Origin: Alphaproteobacteria bacterium
GTDB taxonomy: Bacteria > Pseudomonadota > Alphaproteobacteria > Sphingomonadales > Emcibacteraceae
DNA length: 64,000 nt
Direction: 5' to 3'
NCBI GenBank assembly: GCA_030428615.1
Contig: JAUIDN010000010.1
Location: 1-64,000 of the forward strand
Shown here: positions 46,455 to 54,868 of the stretch, piece after piece
Position numbering within the stretch: the first letter of the stretch is position 1
Layout of the letters: every line of letters starts with the position of its first letter
The notes under the pieces: model-generated
The model's input: only the letters and a program-made list of their open reading frames with translations
What the model was told of the DNA's origin: nothing
The model's database searches: none
Translations under genes and position numbers: made by a program

Positions 46455-46984
46455 TTCATAACAATCTCAAGGGACGTTTCCGGGGTAAGTTCTGGCAGAA
46501 TTTCGAGCAGGTCTTCTTTATTAAGGGATACACATCCTTCCGTACCCTTATAGTTCTCGTCGTCTAGGTCTTTGGCAACATGCATAAATATAGCGCTTCC
46601 TTTTCCAGGTTCCACTGGTGCATCATTATATCCCAGAACAACCAGAACATCATAAAGGTCATCCTCACGCCAAAGCGCTTCCGCGCTCGCGTGATAGGGC
46701 AGCATAACCGATTTGTTATATGCCGGGTCTTTCGGGTCGTCACACCAACCGTCTTCTTTAAGAAGCGCCATAAGCGGAACTTTGCTGTATATGGGTTTTC
46801 TTAACTTGTCGTAGCGGTAATAAACACTTCGCAGGTTAAATCGCCCTACAGGACTTTTGTTATCTCCTTCCTGCTTATCGCTGGCAATGCCGCCTTTGCC
46901 TAACGCACAAGGGTACTTCTTGCTGCCAAGCTTTAATATGCCGCGGGAAGGGTTTTCGGAGATCGGTGTGACAAGAAGTTCCAT
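46451..46984 (-). CDS. L,D-transpeptidase-fold (YkuD) protein
   Basis: A 177-residue protein that is essentially one YkuD domain. The active-site signature is visible as the His in IFMHVAKD and the nucleophilic Cys in GTEGCVSL, and the Lys/Tyr-rich middle (YYRYDKLRKPIYSKVP, YHASAEALWREDD) is typical of the YkuD-like group of short proteins. L,D-transpeptidases form 3-3 peptidoglycan cross-links or attach proteins to the wall. No signal peptide is visible, which is odd for that role. It starts 17 nt after pspC on the same strand, with AGGTAAGG upstream, so it may belong to the psp operon. Confidence 0.85.
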   Translation of the reverse strand: MELLVTPISENPSRGILKLGSKKYPCALGKGGIASDKQEGDNKSPVGRFNLRSVYYRYDKLRKPIYSKVPLMALLKEDGWCDDPKDPAYNKSVMLPYHASAEALWREDDLYDVLVVLGYNDAPVEPGKGSAIFMHVAKDLDDENYKGTEGCVSLNKEDLLEILPELTPETSLEIVMN

Positions 46985-47001
46985 AATCGCCTTACCTCTT
47001 T

Positions 47002-47397
47002 TTACTTATCCAGGTCGTTTATTTCACGATGAAGGTTATATTGCGGTGAAGTCACATGCGCTTCTGCCGCGCGCAAACGCCGCTCAATGTCGCGAAATTT
47101 ATATCTTATATCGCGAACCGTGTTTGAAGGTTCCGTTCTAACGGATTTCCAGAATTCGCTTTCTTTCGGATTCTCATACAAATCTTTCGGTTTGGGGTCG
47201 AGAAATAGAGCAAGTAGGATATAACCAATGATAACAAAGGGAACACCGATAAGGCAAAAGATAACCGCTGCGATACGTATTACCATCGGATCAATTCCAA
47301 AATAATCCCCGATCCCGGCACACACCCCTGAAATTTTAGCGTTCTTTTTATCAAGATAGAGCTTCTTATAGCTCGGAGTTTTATGGTCTCTATACAT
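47002..47397 (-). CDS. pspC: Phage shock protein C
   Basis: A 131-residue inner-membrane protein with the PspC domain near the N-terminus (DKKNAKISGVCAGIGDYFGIDPMVIRI), a transmembrane segment (IAAVIFCLIGVPFVIIGYILLALFL) and a long cytoplasmic/coiled C-terminus (about 75-131). PspB and PspC sense membrane stress and sequester PspA away from PspF. Its start overlaps the pspB stop by one base. Confidence 0.92.
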   Translation of the reverse strand: MYRDHKTPSYKKLYLDKKNAKISGVCAGIGDYFGIDPMVIRIAAVIFCLIGVPFVIIGYILLALFLDPKPKDLYENPKESEFWKSVRTEPSNTVRDIRYKFRDIERRLRAAEAHVTSPQYNLHREINDLDK

Positions 47398-47612
47398 TAT
47401 TTTTTCCTCCAGTCCGGAGATTCCACGTCAAGAATTCTTTCTATATTGTTTAGCCGGGCGTCAATGCGTTCAGCACTTTCCCACAGCTCCCCCAAAATAT
47501 TTTCATCTTCGTTTGAAATGGTTTTTGTCGACTTCCAGCGGGTTGAATAATGAAGAAATATCCAAAGCGGTGCGACGATCACCATAAATAATATTGCTAC
47601 TGTTTCTGCCAT
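47397..47612 (-). CDS. pspB: Phage shock protein B
   Basis: A 71-residue protein with an N-terminal transmembrane helix (AETVAILFMVIVAPLWIFLHYSTRW) and a short charged helix containing SAERIDARLNNIERILD, typical of PspB. It acts with PspC as membrane sensor of the phage-shock system. It lies 45 nt after pspA and overlaps pspC by one base. Confidence 0.9.
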   Translation of the reverse strand: MAETVAILFMVIVAPLWIFLHYSTRWKSTKTISNEDENILGELWESAERIDARLNNIERILDVESPDWRKK

Positions 47613-47657
47613 TTTTTATCCTTTCGATATCCTGATCGCTTCAGAATACACCGATTA

Positions 47658-48341
47658 TTATTTTTTTGCAGCTTTGGTTTCTTTTTTCGCGAGCTTGTCT
47701 TTTAGTTCAGCCAGCTCTTCCGCTACTTGCTCATTCGCTTCAAGATCAACAAATTCATCATGAAGTGTTTTTTCACGGCCAAGTTCAGAGGCTTCAACGC
47801 GACTTTCTGTTTCTTCAACCCGTTTTTCCATCAGCGTAAACCGGTTCATTATGTTTTCGATGCGATTATCATAAAGCTTGGACCTCACACGCAACTGTGA
47901 ACTCGCGGAATTTTGTCGTTCAATGAGCGACTTTTGTTTTTGTTTGGCTTCTTTAATTTTTGCCTCAAGCGATACAATATCCGCTTCATATTTTGAAAGC
48001 GCTTCCTCTAAAGGAGCACGGTCCTGCTCCAGCTCCAGAGCGATGTCCACCAACTTTGCTTTTTCGATAAGTGCTGCATTTGCCAAATCCTCTCTATTTT
48101 TTCTTAATGCCAATTCCGCTTTCGCATACCAGTCATCCTGAACTTTCTGCAGGCGACCTATATGCCGGTCAATTTCCTTACGGTCCGCAATGACGCGGGC
48201 CGCAGATGATCTTACTTCCACAAGTGTGTCTTCCATTTCCTGAATCATCATCCGGATCATTTTGTCCGGATCTTCTGCCTTATCAAGAATATGGGTGATG
48301 TTTGAATTAATGATGTCTGTCAGGCGAGTAAAAATACCCAT
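47658..48341 (-). CDS. pspA: Phage shock protein A
   Basis: A 227-residue, almost entirely helical coiled-coil protein of the PspA/IM30 (ESCRT-III-like) family. The amphipathic N-terminal helix (GIFTRLTDIINSNITHILDKAEDPDKMI) that binds stressed membranes is followed by the MIQEMEDTLVEVRSSAARVIADRK region. PspA inhibits PspF in unstressed cells and stabilises damaged membranes. It is the first gene behind a sigma-54 promoter at 48394-48411. A basic C-terminus (KKETKAAKK) extends beyond the usual end. Confidence 0.95.
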   Translation of the reverse strand: MGIFTRLTDIINSNITHILDKAEDPDKMIRMMIQEMEDTLVEVRSSAARVIADRKEIDRHIGRLQKVQDDWYAKAELALRKNREDLANAALIEKAKLVDIALELEQDRAPLEEALSKYEADIVSLEAKIKEAKQKQKSLIERQNSASSQLRVRSKLYDNRIENIMNRFTLMEKRVEETESRVEASELGREKTLHDEFVDLEANEQVAEELAELKDKLAKKETKAAKK

Positions 48342-48393
48342 TTTATTGTCTCCAAGAATTTATCTGCCCCTACCTGGGCCTTCGACAATAGAA

Positions 48394-48411
48394 ATGCACA
48401 GAGCGTGCCAA
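48394..48411 (-). promoter_or_regulatory. sigma-54 promoter of the psp operon
   Basis: The minus strand reads TTGGCACGCTCTGTGCAT, a perfect -24 element (TTGGCACG) with GG-N10-GC spacing and one mismatch at -12 (GTGCA for TTGCA). It lies 53-70 bp before the pspA start, with the divergent pspF gene upstream; PspF activator sites are expected between 48412 and 48545. Confidence 0.85.
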
Positions 48412-48545
48412 TTCTTATTTTTTCACTTAATCATTTGTAATGTAAGAATTTTTTCAGGTTTTCTCTTGATTTGCTCAACGCAACTCTAGTAATATAATAT
48501 CTTATTATTTAGCTATTTTTATTATAATATGATAATTATTGACAA

Positions 48546-49556
48546 ATGATACAGGAACAGCAAATAATCCTCGGTGAAAGTCCGACTTTTCTGGAAATTA
48601 TTGAACAAACCAGCCGTGCAGCAAGTCACGACAGGGCCGTTCTTGTGATCGGTGAACGCGGTACCGGCAAGGAACTGATCGCCTCGCGACTTCACTTTCT
48701 ATCACCCCGTTGGGAGCAGAAATTTGTACAGGTTAACTGCGCGGCGCTTCCGGATACGCTTCTTGAATCCGAATTGTTTGGCCACGAAGCCGGGTCATTC
48801 ACCGGCGCCGCCGGGAAACGCGTCGGCCGTTTTGAAGAAGCGGACAATGGCACATTATTTCTTGATGAGATCGCCACAACATCACTCGCGGCACAGGAAA
48901 AAATACTCCGCGTCACCGAATATGGTACATTTCAGAGAGTCGGCAGCAATAAAACACTGAACACTGATGTCAGGATTATCGGTGCAGCCAACATTGATCT
49001 TCCGTCTGCCGCAGAGCGGGGAGAATTCCGGCATGACCTGCTGGATCGCCTCGCGCTTGATGTGATTACGCTTCCGCCACTTCGCGCCCGAAAGGAAGAC
49101 ATACTTTTGCTCGCCTTTCATTTTGGCCGAAAAGTTGCCCATGAGCTGGACTGGACAAGTTTCCCAGGTTTTTCAAAAACAATGACGGATACAATGATGG
49201 AATATGATTGGCCGGGCAATATTCGGGAACTGAAAAATGTCGTCGAACGCGCCGTTTATTATGCGGAACACGAACACGGCCCCATTGATCACGTTATTTT
49301 GGATCCGTTTAAGTCTCCGTACCGCCCCAATAGGCCCGCGACAGTAGAGCCCGGTGTTGAAAACTCAAAAAAACCTGTTATAGAAAAAGTATCCGTTGGC
49401 CAAACTGACTTTCAAAGCAGCGTCGATAAATACGAAAAAGATTTGCTGCGGGACGCATTAAAAACAAAAAAATTTAATCAAAAGAAAGCTGCGGAATATA
49501 TAAATCTCAGCTATCATCAGTTCCGGCATCTGTTGAAGAAACATAACCTAAGGTAA
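48546..49556 (+). CDS. pspF: Phage shock operon transcriptional activator PspF
   Basis: A 336-residue sigma-54 enhancer-binding protein lacking a receiver or GAF domain, as PspF does. Walker A is GERGTGKE (36-43), Walker B GTLFLDE (102-108), and the C-terminal Fis-type helix-turn-helix ends with FNQKKAAEYINLSYHQFRHLLKKH. The sigma-54-contacting loop reads GSFTGA (83-88) instead of GAFTGA, a single Ala-to-Ser change that could alter activation strength. It is divergent from pspABC, the classical layout, and is regulated by direct PspA binding. The phosphofructokinase gene follows within 20 bp. Confidence 0.94.
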   Translation: MIQEQQIILGESPTFLEIIEQTSRAASHDRAVLVIGERGTGKELIASRLHFLSPRWEQKFVQVNCAALPDTLLESELFGHEAGSFTGAAGKRVGRFEEADNGTLFLDEIATTSLAAQEKILRVTEYGTFQRVGSNKTLNTDVRIIGAANIDLPSAAERGEFRHDLLDRLALDVITLPPLRARKEDILLLAFHFGRKVAHELDWTSFPGFSKTMTDTMMEYDWPGNIRELKNVVERAVYYAEHEHGPIDHVILDPFKSPYRPNRPATVEPGVENSKKPVIEKVSVGQTDFQSSVDKYEKDLLRDALKTKKFNQKKAAEYINLSYHQFRHLLKKHNLR

Positions 49557-49574
49557 TCTGGGATGGAGAACAAA

Positions 49575-50735
49575 ATGAAAATTGGTGTTTTAACCAGCGG
49601 CGGTGACGTTCCCGGGCTAAATGCCTGCATAAAAGCCATCGTTGACCATGCCGGAAAAAATAACTGGGATGTTATCGGTATAAAGAGAGGATGGCAGGGG
49701 CTGCTCAACTATAACCCGGACGGCACAAAGGAAGAAAATGCCCCACTCACAATGAAACTGGTTTCCAAAAAAATGCGTGGGCTCGAAAATACGGGCGGCA
49801 CATTTTTACACACTTCGCGTTTTAACCCGGTACAAATCGATGAAAGATTTATACCGGATTTTCTAAAAGGAAAAGTACCGGATTCCACATTCAAGCCCGG
49901 GACTTTTGACTGCACCAAACATATTATGCGCGTTCTTGATGACTTAAATATAGACGTTCTGATACCAATTGGTGGAGATGGATCGCTCAGGTTCGCGGCG
50001 CACCTGACAAAACAGAATTTCCCTGTCATCAGCATACCGAAAACAATGGATAACGATGTCAACGGAACCGATTATTGTATCGGATTCAGCACCTGCGTTA
50101 CACGATGTGTTGACAGTATTAACAAGATAAGAACCACCGCAGCAAGTCACGAACGGATTGCCATCATCGAACTTTTCGGCCGCCACAGCGGTGAACCGGC
50201 CCTGCTATCCGGCCACATCGCATCCGCCAGCCGCGTGTTAATTCCCGAAGTACCCATTGATCTGGACCATTTCAGCGATTTAATCATTTCGGACAAAAAT
50301 GCAAATCTCGAAAATTATGCGGTCGCTGTTGTCGCGGAAGGTGTCACCATTAAGGGGGGTAAAAATATCTATCAGGAAAAACAGGACCAGTACGGCAATA
50401 AAAAACTGGGTGGTATCGGCAGGGTTATCTATGACGAACTAAAGAGCAACCACAACGTCAGTGTGTTGACGCAGCCATTGGCTTACCTGCTCAGAAGCGG
50501 CGAGCCGGATGCGCTTGATAAACTTGTTGCAACATCGTTTGGCACATTGGCGATCCAGCTGATTGAAAAGAAAACGTTCGGAAAGCTGACGGCAATTGTT
50601 GATGGAAATTATACCATTAGCGATAATGATTGCGTCCTGACTGAACAGGAAAATCTTATTGTCGATAATGTCTATGATGTTAAAAACTATCGCCCCGATA
50701 TTAAAAACATCCTTGGCAGGCCAATGTATTTATGA
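49575..50735 (+). CDS. pfkA: 6-phosphofructokinase (Gly/Lys active-site type)
   Basis: A phosphofructokinase of about 386 residues. Nucleotide and substrate motifs are GVLTSGGDVPGLNA (4-17), GGDGS (133-137), PKTMDNDVNGTDYCIGFST and ELFGRHSGEPALLSG. The determinant residue after GGD is Gly (ATP-type) but the next motif has Lys (PKT, K156), as in PPi-dependent enzymes; the combination occurs in the actinobacterial ATP-PFK branch, so the phosphoryl donor is uncertain. ATG 49575 is preferred because GGAG lies 6 nt upstream (49563 is the alternative). It directly follows pspF, so the two may share a transcript. Confidence 0.9.
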   Translation: MKIGVLTSGGDVPGLNACIKAIVDHAGKNNWDVIGIKRGWQGLLNYNPDGTKEENAPLTMKLVSKKMRGLENTGGTFLHTSRFNPVQIDERFIPDFLKGKVPDSTFKPGTFDCTKHIMRVLDDLNIDVLIPIGGDGSLRFAAHLTKQNFPVISIPKTMDNDVNGTDYCIGFSTCVTRCVDSINKIRTTAASHERIAIIELFGRHSGEPALLSGHIASASRVLIPEVPIDLDHFSDLIISDKNANLENYAVAVVAEGVTIKGGKNIYQEKQDQYGNKKLGGIGRVIYDELKSNHNVSVLTQPLAYLLRSGEPDALDKLVATSFGTLAIQLIEKKTFGKLTAIVDGNYTISDNDCVLTEQENLIVDNVYDVKNYRPDIKNILGRPMYL

Positions 50736-50800
50736 GGGCCGTTAGAACTTCGACAATTTTTCGTCATCCTAAATATCTTCGATAGTCTGATCTTGAAAAT

Positions 50801-50875
50801 TGGAGCGGGCGAAGAGATTCGAACTCTCGACATTCACGTTGGCAACGTGACGCTCTACCACTGAGCTACGCCCGC
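50801..50875 (-). tRNA. tRNA-Gly (anticodon GCC)
   Basis: On the minus strand a full cloverleaf can be written. The acceptor stem is GCGGGCG/CGCCCGC, the D arm GCTCAGTGGTAGAGC, the anticodon stem CACGT/ACGTG with loop TTGCCAA giving anticodon GCC, and the T arm GAGAGTTCGAATCTC. It has a discriminator U and an encoded CCA end (75 nt). Confidence 0.96.
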
Positions 50876-51035
50876 ATATCCAGGATGCGAATACAACGAA
50901 ACCGTTGTCTGTGCCGGGATAATACGCAACAATTTATGAATTGCAAGCCCTTACTTAAAAAAAATTTCATTGGCCAGACAGCCCACAATCGGTATATTTC
51001 CTTTCACAACATTCTTTTAAATTCATGGAGTTACC

Positions 51036-51539
51036 ATGCCTGCAACAGAAACTGAATTACTATGTTTGCTCGATGATCTAGACATAAAAACCACAACATT
51101 TCGCCATGACCCGCTCTTTACAGTGGAAGATTCGCAAAATTTGCGTGGTGAAATACCCGGCGGACACTGTAAAAGCTTGTTTTTGAAAGATAAAAAGAAC
51201 AACTTCATTTTGATTGTCATGTCGGAAGACCGCCGGCTGGATATGAAGGCACTTTTTAAATCAGGAAAACTGGATGTCGGGAGATTAAGTTTCGTAAGCG
51301 CCGAAAGAATGATAGAAATGCTCGGCATAAAACCCGGCTCCGTGACCCCCTTTTCGCTTATTAATGTTGACCATCCCGAATTGACGGTTGTGCTCGATAA
51401 AGGCATGTTGGAAAATGAGTACCTCAACTATCATCCCCTGCATAACGAAGCAACGACAACAATTCACAGGGAAGACTTGATAAAATTTATCAAGCATTTT
51501 GGTTTTAATCCCATTATCATAGATTTTGAACAATTATAA
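51036..51539 (+). CDS. Prolyl-tRNA editing protein (PrdX/ProXp-ala type)
   Basis: A 167-residue free-standing editing domain of the YbaK/INS family. FRHDPLFTVEDSQNLRGEIPGGHCKSLFLKDKKNNFILIVM carries the conserved Lys, and GIKPGSVTPFSLINV is the family's GxxPGxVxPFGL motif. These proteins hydrolyse mischarged Ala-tRNA(Pro), compensating for a prolyl-tRNA synthetase that lacks an internal editing domain, as in most alphaproteobacteria. GGAGTT precedes the ATG. It begins a four-gene run with ybbN (12-nt gap), a LON-domain gene and trm112. Confidence 0.9.
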   Translation: MPATETELLCLLDDLDIKTTTFRHDPLFTVEDSQNLRGEIPGGHCKSLFLKDKKNNFILIVMSEDRRLDMKALFKSGKLDVGRLSFVSAERMIEMLGIKPGSVTPFSLINVDHPELTVVLDKGMLENEYLNYHPLHNEATTTIHREDLIKFIKHFGFNPIIIDFEQL

Positions 51540-51551
51540 AAGAGTACGAAA

Positions 51552-52445
51552 ATGCAAGACCAGGAAATCCCAAGCCCAAGCTCCCGCAATATTATTGACG
51601 TCGATATGTCCAATTTCGTATCGGAAGTAATCGAAGGATCAACAGACAAGGCGGTTATAGTCGATTTTTGGGCTCCGTGGTGCGAACCCTGCAAAACCCT
51701 TGGACCAATACTTGAAAAAGTTGTCAACGAAGCAAATGGCGCGGTGATCATGGCGAAAGTCAATATCGACGAAGTGCAGGAAATAGCCGCGCAAATGCAG
51801 ATTAGATCCGTACCAACGGTGGTTGCGTTCGTGGATGGCCGGCCGGTTGATGCTTTCGCCGGCGTAAAAAGTGAAAGCGAGGTCAGAGATTTTATAAGCA
51901 AAGTGGCCCCCGATATGGGCCCATCGGAGATTGATGAAATTATCGCCTTTGCTGAAAACGCCTATACGCAGGACCAGTTTGATCAGGCCGCCGTTGCATA
52001 TTCACAAGCCTTGCAGATTGACCAGTCCAGCACTTCTGCATTGGCGGGACTAGCCAATTCCCTGATTAAGCTGGGTGATGTTGAAAATGCGGAGCAGGTT
52101 TTATCGGGTGCCGAAAATAAAAATGACCCCCACATTGCGGCCGCGATGGCCAACCTGGATATGGTAAAGCAGCTTGGGGATATTGGTGATCTGGAATCAT
52201 TAAAAATGTCCGTTGATCAGGACCCAAAGAATTTTCAGGCGCGATTTGACCTCGCACTCGCGCTCTGGGCAAAAGGCAACCGGGATGAAGCCGCGGACCA
52301 GCTTCTTTATATTATTGCGGCAGATAAGGAATGGCAGGACGATGGCGCCAGAAAGCAGCTTGTCAAATTCTTCGATATTGCCGGGCCAATGGATCCGTTT
52401 ACTGTTTCCGCGCGTAGAAAGCTATCAAGCCTGCTATTTTCGTAG
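51552..52445 (+). CDS. ybbN: Thioredoxin-fold co-chaperone YbbN (CnoX-like)
   Basis: A 297-residue protein with an N-terminal thioredoxin domain and a C-terminal TPR-like region (about 138-290: AVAYSQALQIDQSSTSALAGLAN, then FDLALALWAKGNRDEAADQLL). The active-site motif is C44-E-P-C47 (WAPWCEPCK), so unlike E. coli YbbN (SxxC) both cysteines are present and redox activity is likely. It may protect proteins under oxidative stress and hand them to GroEL/DnaK. It is 6 nt upstream of the LON-domain gene. Confidence 0.92.
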   Translation: MQDQEIPSPSSRNIIDVDMSNFVSEVIEGSTDKAVIVDFWAPWCEPCKTLGPILEKVVNEANGAVIMAKVNIDEVQEIAAQMQIRSVPTVVAFVDGRPVDAFAGVKSESEVRDFISKVAPDMGPSEIDEIIAFAENAYTQDQFDQAAVAYSQALQIDQSSTSALAGLANSLIKLGDVENAEQVLSGAENKNDPHIAAAMANLDMVKQLGDIGDLESLKMSVDQDPKNFQARFDLALALWAKGNRDEAADQLLYIIAADKEWQDDGARKQLVKFFDIAGPMDPFTVSARRKLSSLLFS

Positions 52446-52451
52446 AATATA

Positions 52452-53135
52452 ATGACTAATAATGATCTGCCGACAACCATACCTATTTTTCCATTGACGG
52501 GCGCCATATTGCTGCCAAAGGGTCTTTTGCCCTTAAATATATTCGAACCCCGTTATAAGGAAATGATCGACGTGGCACATAAAAATCACAATGTCATTGG
52601 TATGATTCAACCAAGAGGCTGCGAAATTAGCGCGGGTAAAGAAGATAATGACATGTTTGGCACAGCTCCTCGTGGTCGTGAAATCTATGATGTCGGCTGC
52701 GCCGGTTTGATTAGTGAAATCAAGAAAACAAATGAAGATCAGTATTTCATCATCCTAAAAGGTATTAAACGTTTTAACGTCATCAAAGAATTACCCCGGA
52801 GACATGAATTCAGGGAAGTTGAAGTCTGCTTCGACCTATTCGCGGCGGACGGCTCCGACGCACTGACAGGTGATGGCTTGCTGAAGGAAAAGTTTTTTAA
52901 AACCCTAGCCGCTTATTTGAAGCATCTTAAAATGAAAATCGACATCACATCGTTTAAAAGCATTGACGACGAGGAACTGATTAACTCAATGGCCATGATT
53001 TGTCCATTTGATGCAGCAGAAAAACAGATGCTGGTCGAAATTCCTTCCGTGAATAAACGCGCTGAACTTATGATGAAAATCATGGATTTCAATCTTGTTA
53101 AACATAATGTATCATTGGAAAATAATATTCACTAA
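52452..53135 (+). CDS. LON substrate-binding domain protein
   Basis: A 227-residue protein consisting of a Lon N-terminal-like (PUA-like) domain: TIPIFPLTGAILLPKGLLPLNIFEPRYKEMI is the family signature, and IGMIQPR and YDVGCAGLISEIKK follow. There is no ATPase or protease domain. Such stand-alone proteins are common in proteobacteria; the role is unproven but presumed to be substrate or ligand binding. It is in a tight run with ybbN and trm112. Confidence 0.92.
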   Translation: MTNNDLPTTIPIFPLTGAILLPKGLLPLNIFEPRYKEMIDVAHKNHNVIGMIQPRGCEISAGKEDNDMFGTAPRGREIYDVGCAGLISEIKKTNEDQYFIILKGIKRFNVIKELPRRHEFREVEVCFDLFAADGSDALTGDGLLKEKFFKTLAAYLKHLKMKIDITSFKSIDDEELINSMAMICPFDAAEKQMLVEIPSVNKRAELMMKIMDFNLVKHNVSLENNIH

Positions 53136-53144
53136 GGCATGGTA

Positions 53145-53351
53145 ATGACCGACGACACCGAAGAAAAAATAAATTATGGTAAGATTGATCCGCGACTTCT
53201 GGATATTCTGGCCTGCCCTCTTACCAAAAGTAGTCTTATTTATGATGAAAAGGCGCAGGAACTGATCAGCAAGAAAGCCAAACTGGCCTTCCCGATCCGT
53301 GATGGTATTCCTATTATGCTGATTGACGAAGCGCGGGAACTCGAAGAATAA
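53145..53351 (+). CDS. Trm112 family protein
   Basis: A 68-residue protein with the Trm112/YcaR pattern: [53 protein letters not shown]. Only one of the zinc-binding Cys positions remains (ACPL), as is usual in bacterial forms. Partners are unknown, though eukaryotic Trm112 activates methyltransferases. I prefer ATG 53145, where AAGG is 7 nt away, over ATG 53139. Confidence 0.9.
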   Translation: MTDDTEEKINYGKIDPRLLDILACPLTKSSLIYDEKAQELISKKAKLAFPIRDGIPIMLIDEARELEE

Positions 53352-53377
53352 TTATCCTTTAATTCTTAAGCTGCCAC

Positions 53378-54604
53378 TTACAGTGACTTACCCCTTAATA
53401 GCTTGGGCAATTTACCCACAGTACCCCGCGCATGGCGCATAAAAAACTTTTTGACTGCTGGCAATTCTTCTACCGCCGCAAGTCCGGCGCGCCGGGCAAA
53501 CGTCACAACCCCATTGTCATTTGAAAATAGCCGGGTCAATCCGTCCATTCCAAGTGCCAGAATATTATTATCTGTCCTGCGCCAGTGCACATAACGTTCA
53601 AGAACAAGTTCGGAACCTATATCCTCTCCTAAACGATGGCCTTCGACCAACACCTCACTGAGCGCGGCAATATCACGTAATCCCAGATTAAATCCCTGTC
53701 CCGCGATCGGGTGAATACCATGAACCGCATCACCGATAAGACAAAACCGTTCTGCCGTGTAGGCGTCCGCCAATTGCATACTTAATGGGTACGACCAACG
53801 CTGCCCCAGTGATTTTACCTCACCGAGAAAGTCACCGAATTTTTTCGACAGTTCCGCATCAAACGACCTTTCCGACAATGACATTATCGTCTTTGCCCGT
53901 TTCGGCCGTTCACACCAGACGATTGACGACCTTTTATTTTTAAGCGGTAATATGGCGAACGGTCCACTGGGGTAAAATTTTTCATGTGCAATTCCCTGAT
54001 GATCAAGTTCATGCTGCACGGTTGTGACGATTGCCGTCTGATTATAATCCCAATTACGAATTTTGATATCGTTCTGCTGTCGTAATGTTGATCCACGACC
54101 CTCCGCACCAACAAGCAACGATGCTTCAATTTTCGCACCCCCTTCTAGGGTAACAGATATATGGCCGGGAAAGTTTTCGGTCGATGCAATACGCTCCGGC
54201 GATAGCAGCGTAATATTCTTATGCTCCGTCACAGCATCATAAAGCCCCGCACGTATATGGCGCACTTCAACCATTTGACCGAGCGGACCGTCTCCCAATT
54301 CTTTTTGGTCAAAATGAAGAAACACCGGGCTATTGCCGTCGGTAACATGTATTTCATTAATGGGCTGCGCTTCCGCACCTATCTTATCCCACAAACCAAG
54401 TGTCCGCAGCATTACGTAAGGCGCGTAGGAAATCGCGTAGGAGCGCCCGTCAAATTTATCATTTAGTGATTTTTTCACATCAAGCGCATCAACAATAACA
54501 ACCTTCAACCCGTGTGTCGCCAGCGAAAAGGCAAGCGTCATTCCAACGACCCCTGCGCCGGAAATTAAGATGTCTGCTTTTGATATCACTTTAGCTTTCG
54601 CCAT
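53378..54604 (-). CDS. UbiH/COQ6-family FAD-dependent ubiquinone hydroxylase
   Basis: A 408-residue flavin monooxygenase of the UbiH/UbiF/VisC/COQ6 family. Motifs are [17 protein letters not shown] (FAD dinucleotide site), GRSYAIS and [12 protein letters not shown] (the DG-type motif in modified form) and [27 protein letters not shown]. It introduces a hydroxyl on the ubiquinone ring; the exact carbon (C1, C5 or C6) cannot be read from sequence because alphaproteobacterial members have varied regiospecificity. It converges on trm112. Confidence 0.92.
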   Translation of the reverse strand: MAKAKVISKADILISGAGVVGMTLAFSLATHGLKVVIVDALDVKKSLNDKFDGRSYAISYAPYVMLRTLGLWDKIGAEAQPINEIHVTDGNSPVFLHFDQKELGDGPLGQMVEVRHIRAGLYDAVTEHKNITLLSPERIASTENFPGHISVTLEGGAKIEASLLVGAEGRGSTLRQQNDIKIRNWDYNQTAIVTTVQHELDHQGIAHEKFYPSGPFAILPLKNKRSSIVWCERPKRAKTIMSLSERSFDAELSKKFGDFLGEVKSLGQRWSYPLSMQLADAYTAERFCLIGDAVHGIHPIAGQGFNLGLRDIAALSEVLVEGHRLGEDIGSELVLERYVHWRRTDNNILALGMDGLTRLFSNDNGVVTFARRAGLAAVEELPAVKKFFMRHARGTVGKLPKLLRGKSL

Positions 54605-54805
54605 GTGCAGGACTCCATTATTTCACACCATTATACGTCCGATAAGAGAGCATGCAATTAGATTTAAAAGATAATCATATTCTCTTTTGCTTAATTATTA
54701 TTCATTTCTGTTTCTTTTTAATCACGTGCTCAAAATATAGGCATTTATTTTTCTGGGAATATGGCCAGAATAAAAATAATCCTGTCATTTCAATCGGTTA
54801 GTAAG

Positions 54806-54822
54806 TTGGCACAATTCTTGAG
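54806..54822 (+). promoter_or_regulatory. sigma-54-like promoter of amt
   Basis: The sequence TTGGCACAATTCTTGAG has a perfect -24 half (TTGGCAC) and a -12 half of TTGAG instead of TTGCW, at the correct spacing, about 47-63 bp upstream of the amt GTG. Ammonium transporters are commonly NtrC/sigma-54 controlled, which supports the call, but the C-to-A change at the usually invariant GC is a weakness. Confidence 0.5.
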
Positions 54823-54868
54823 TTATTGAGTGAATAAATTTTGAGGTTTTTGATAATAAGGGATAGTT

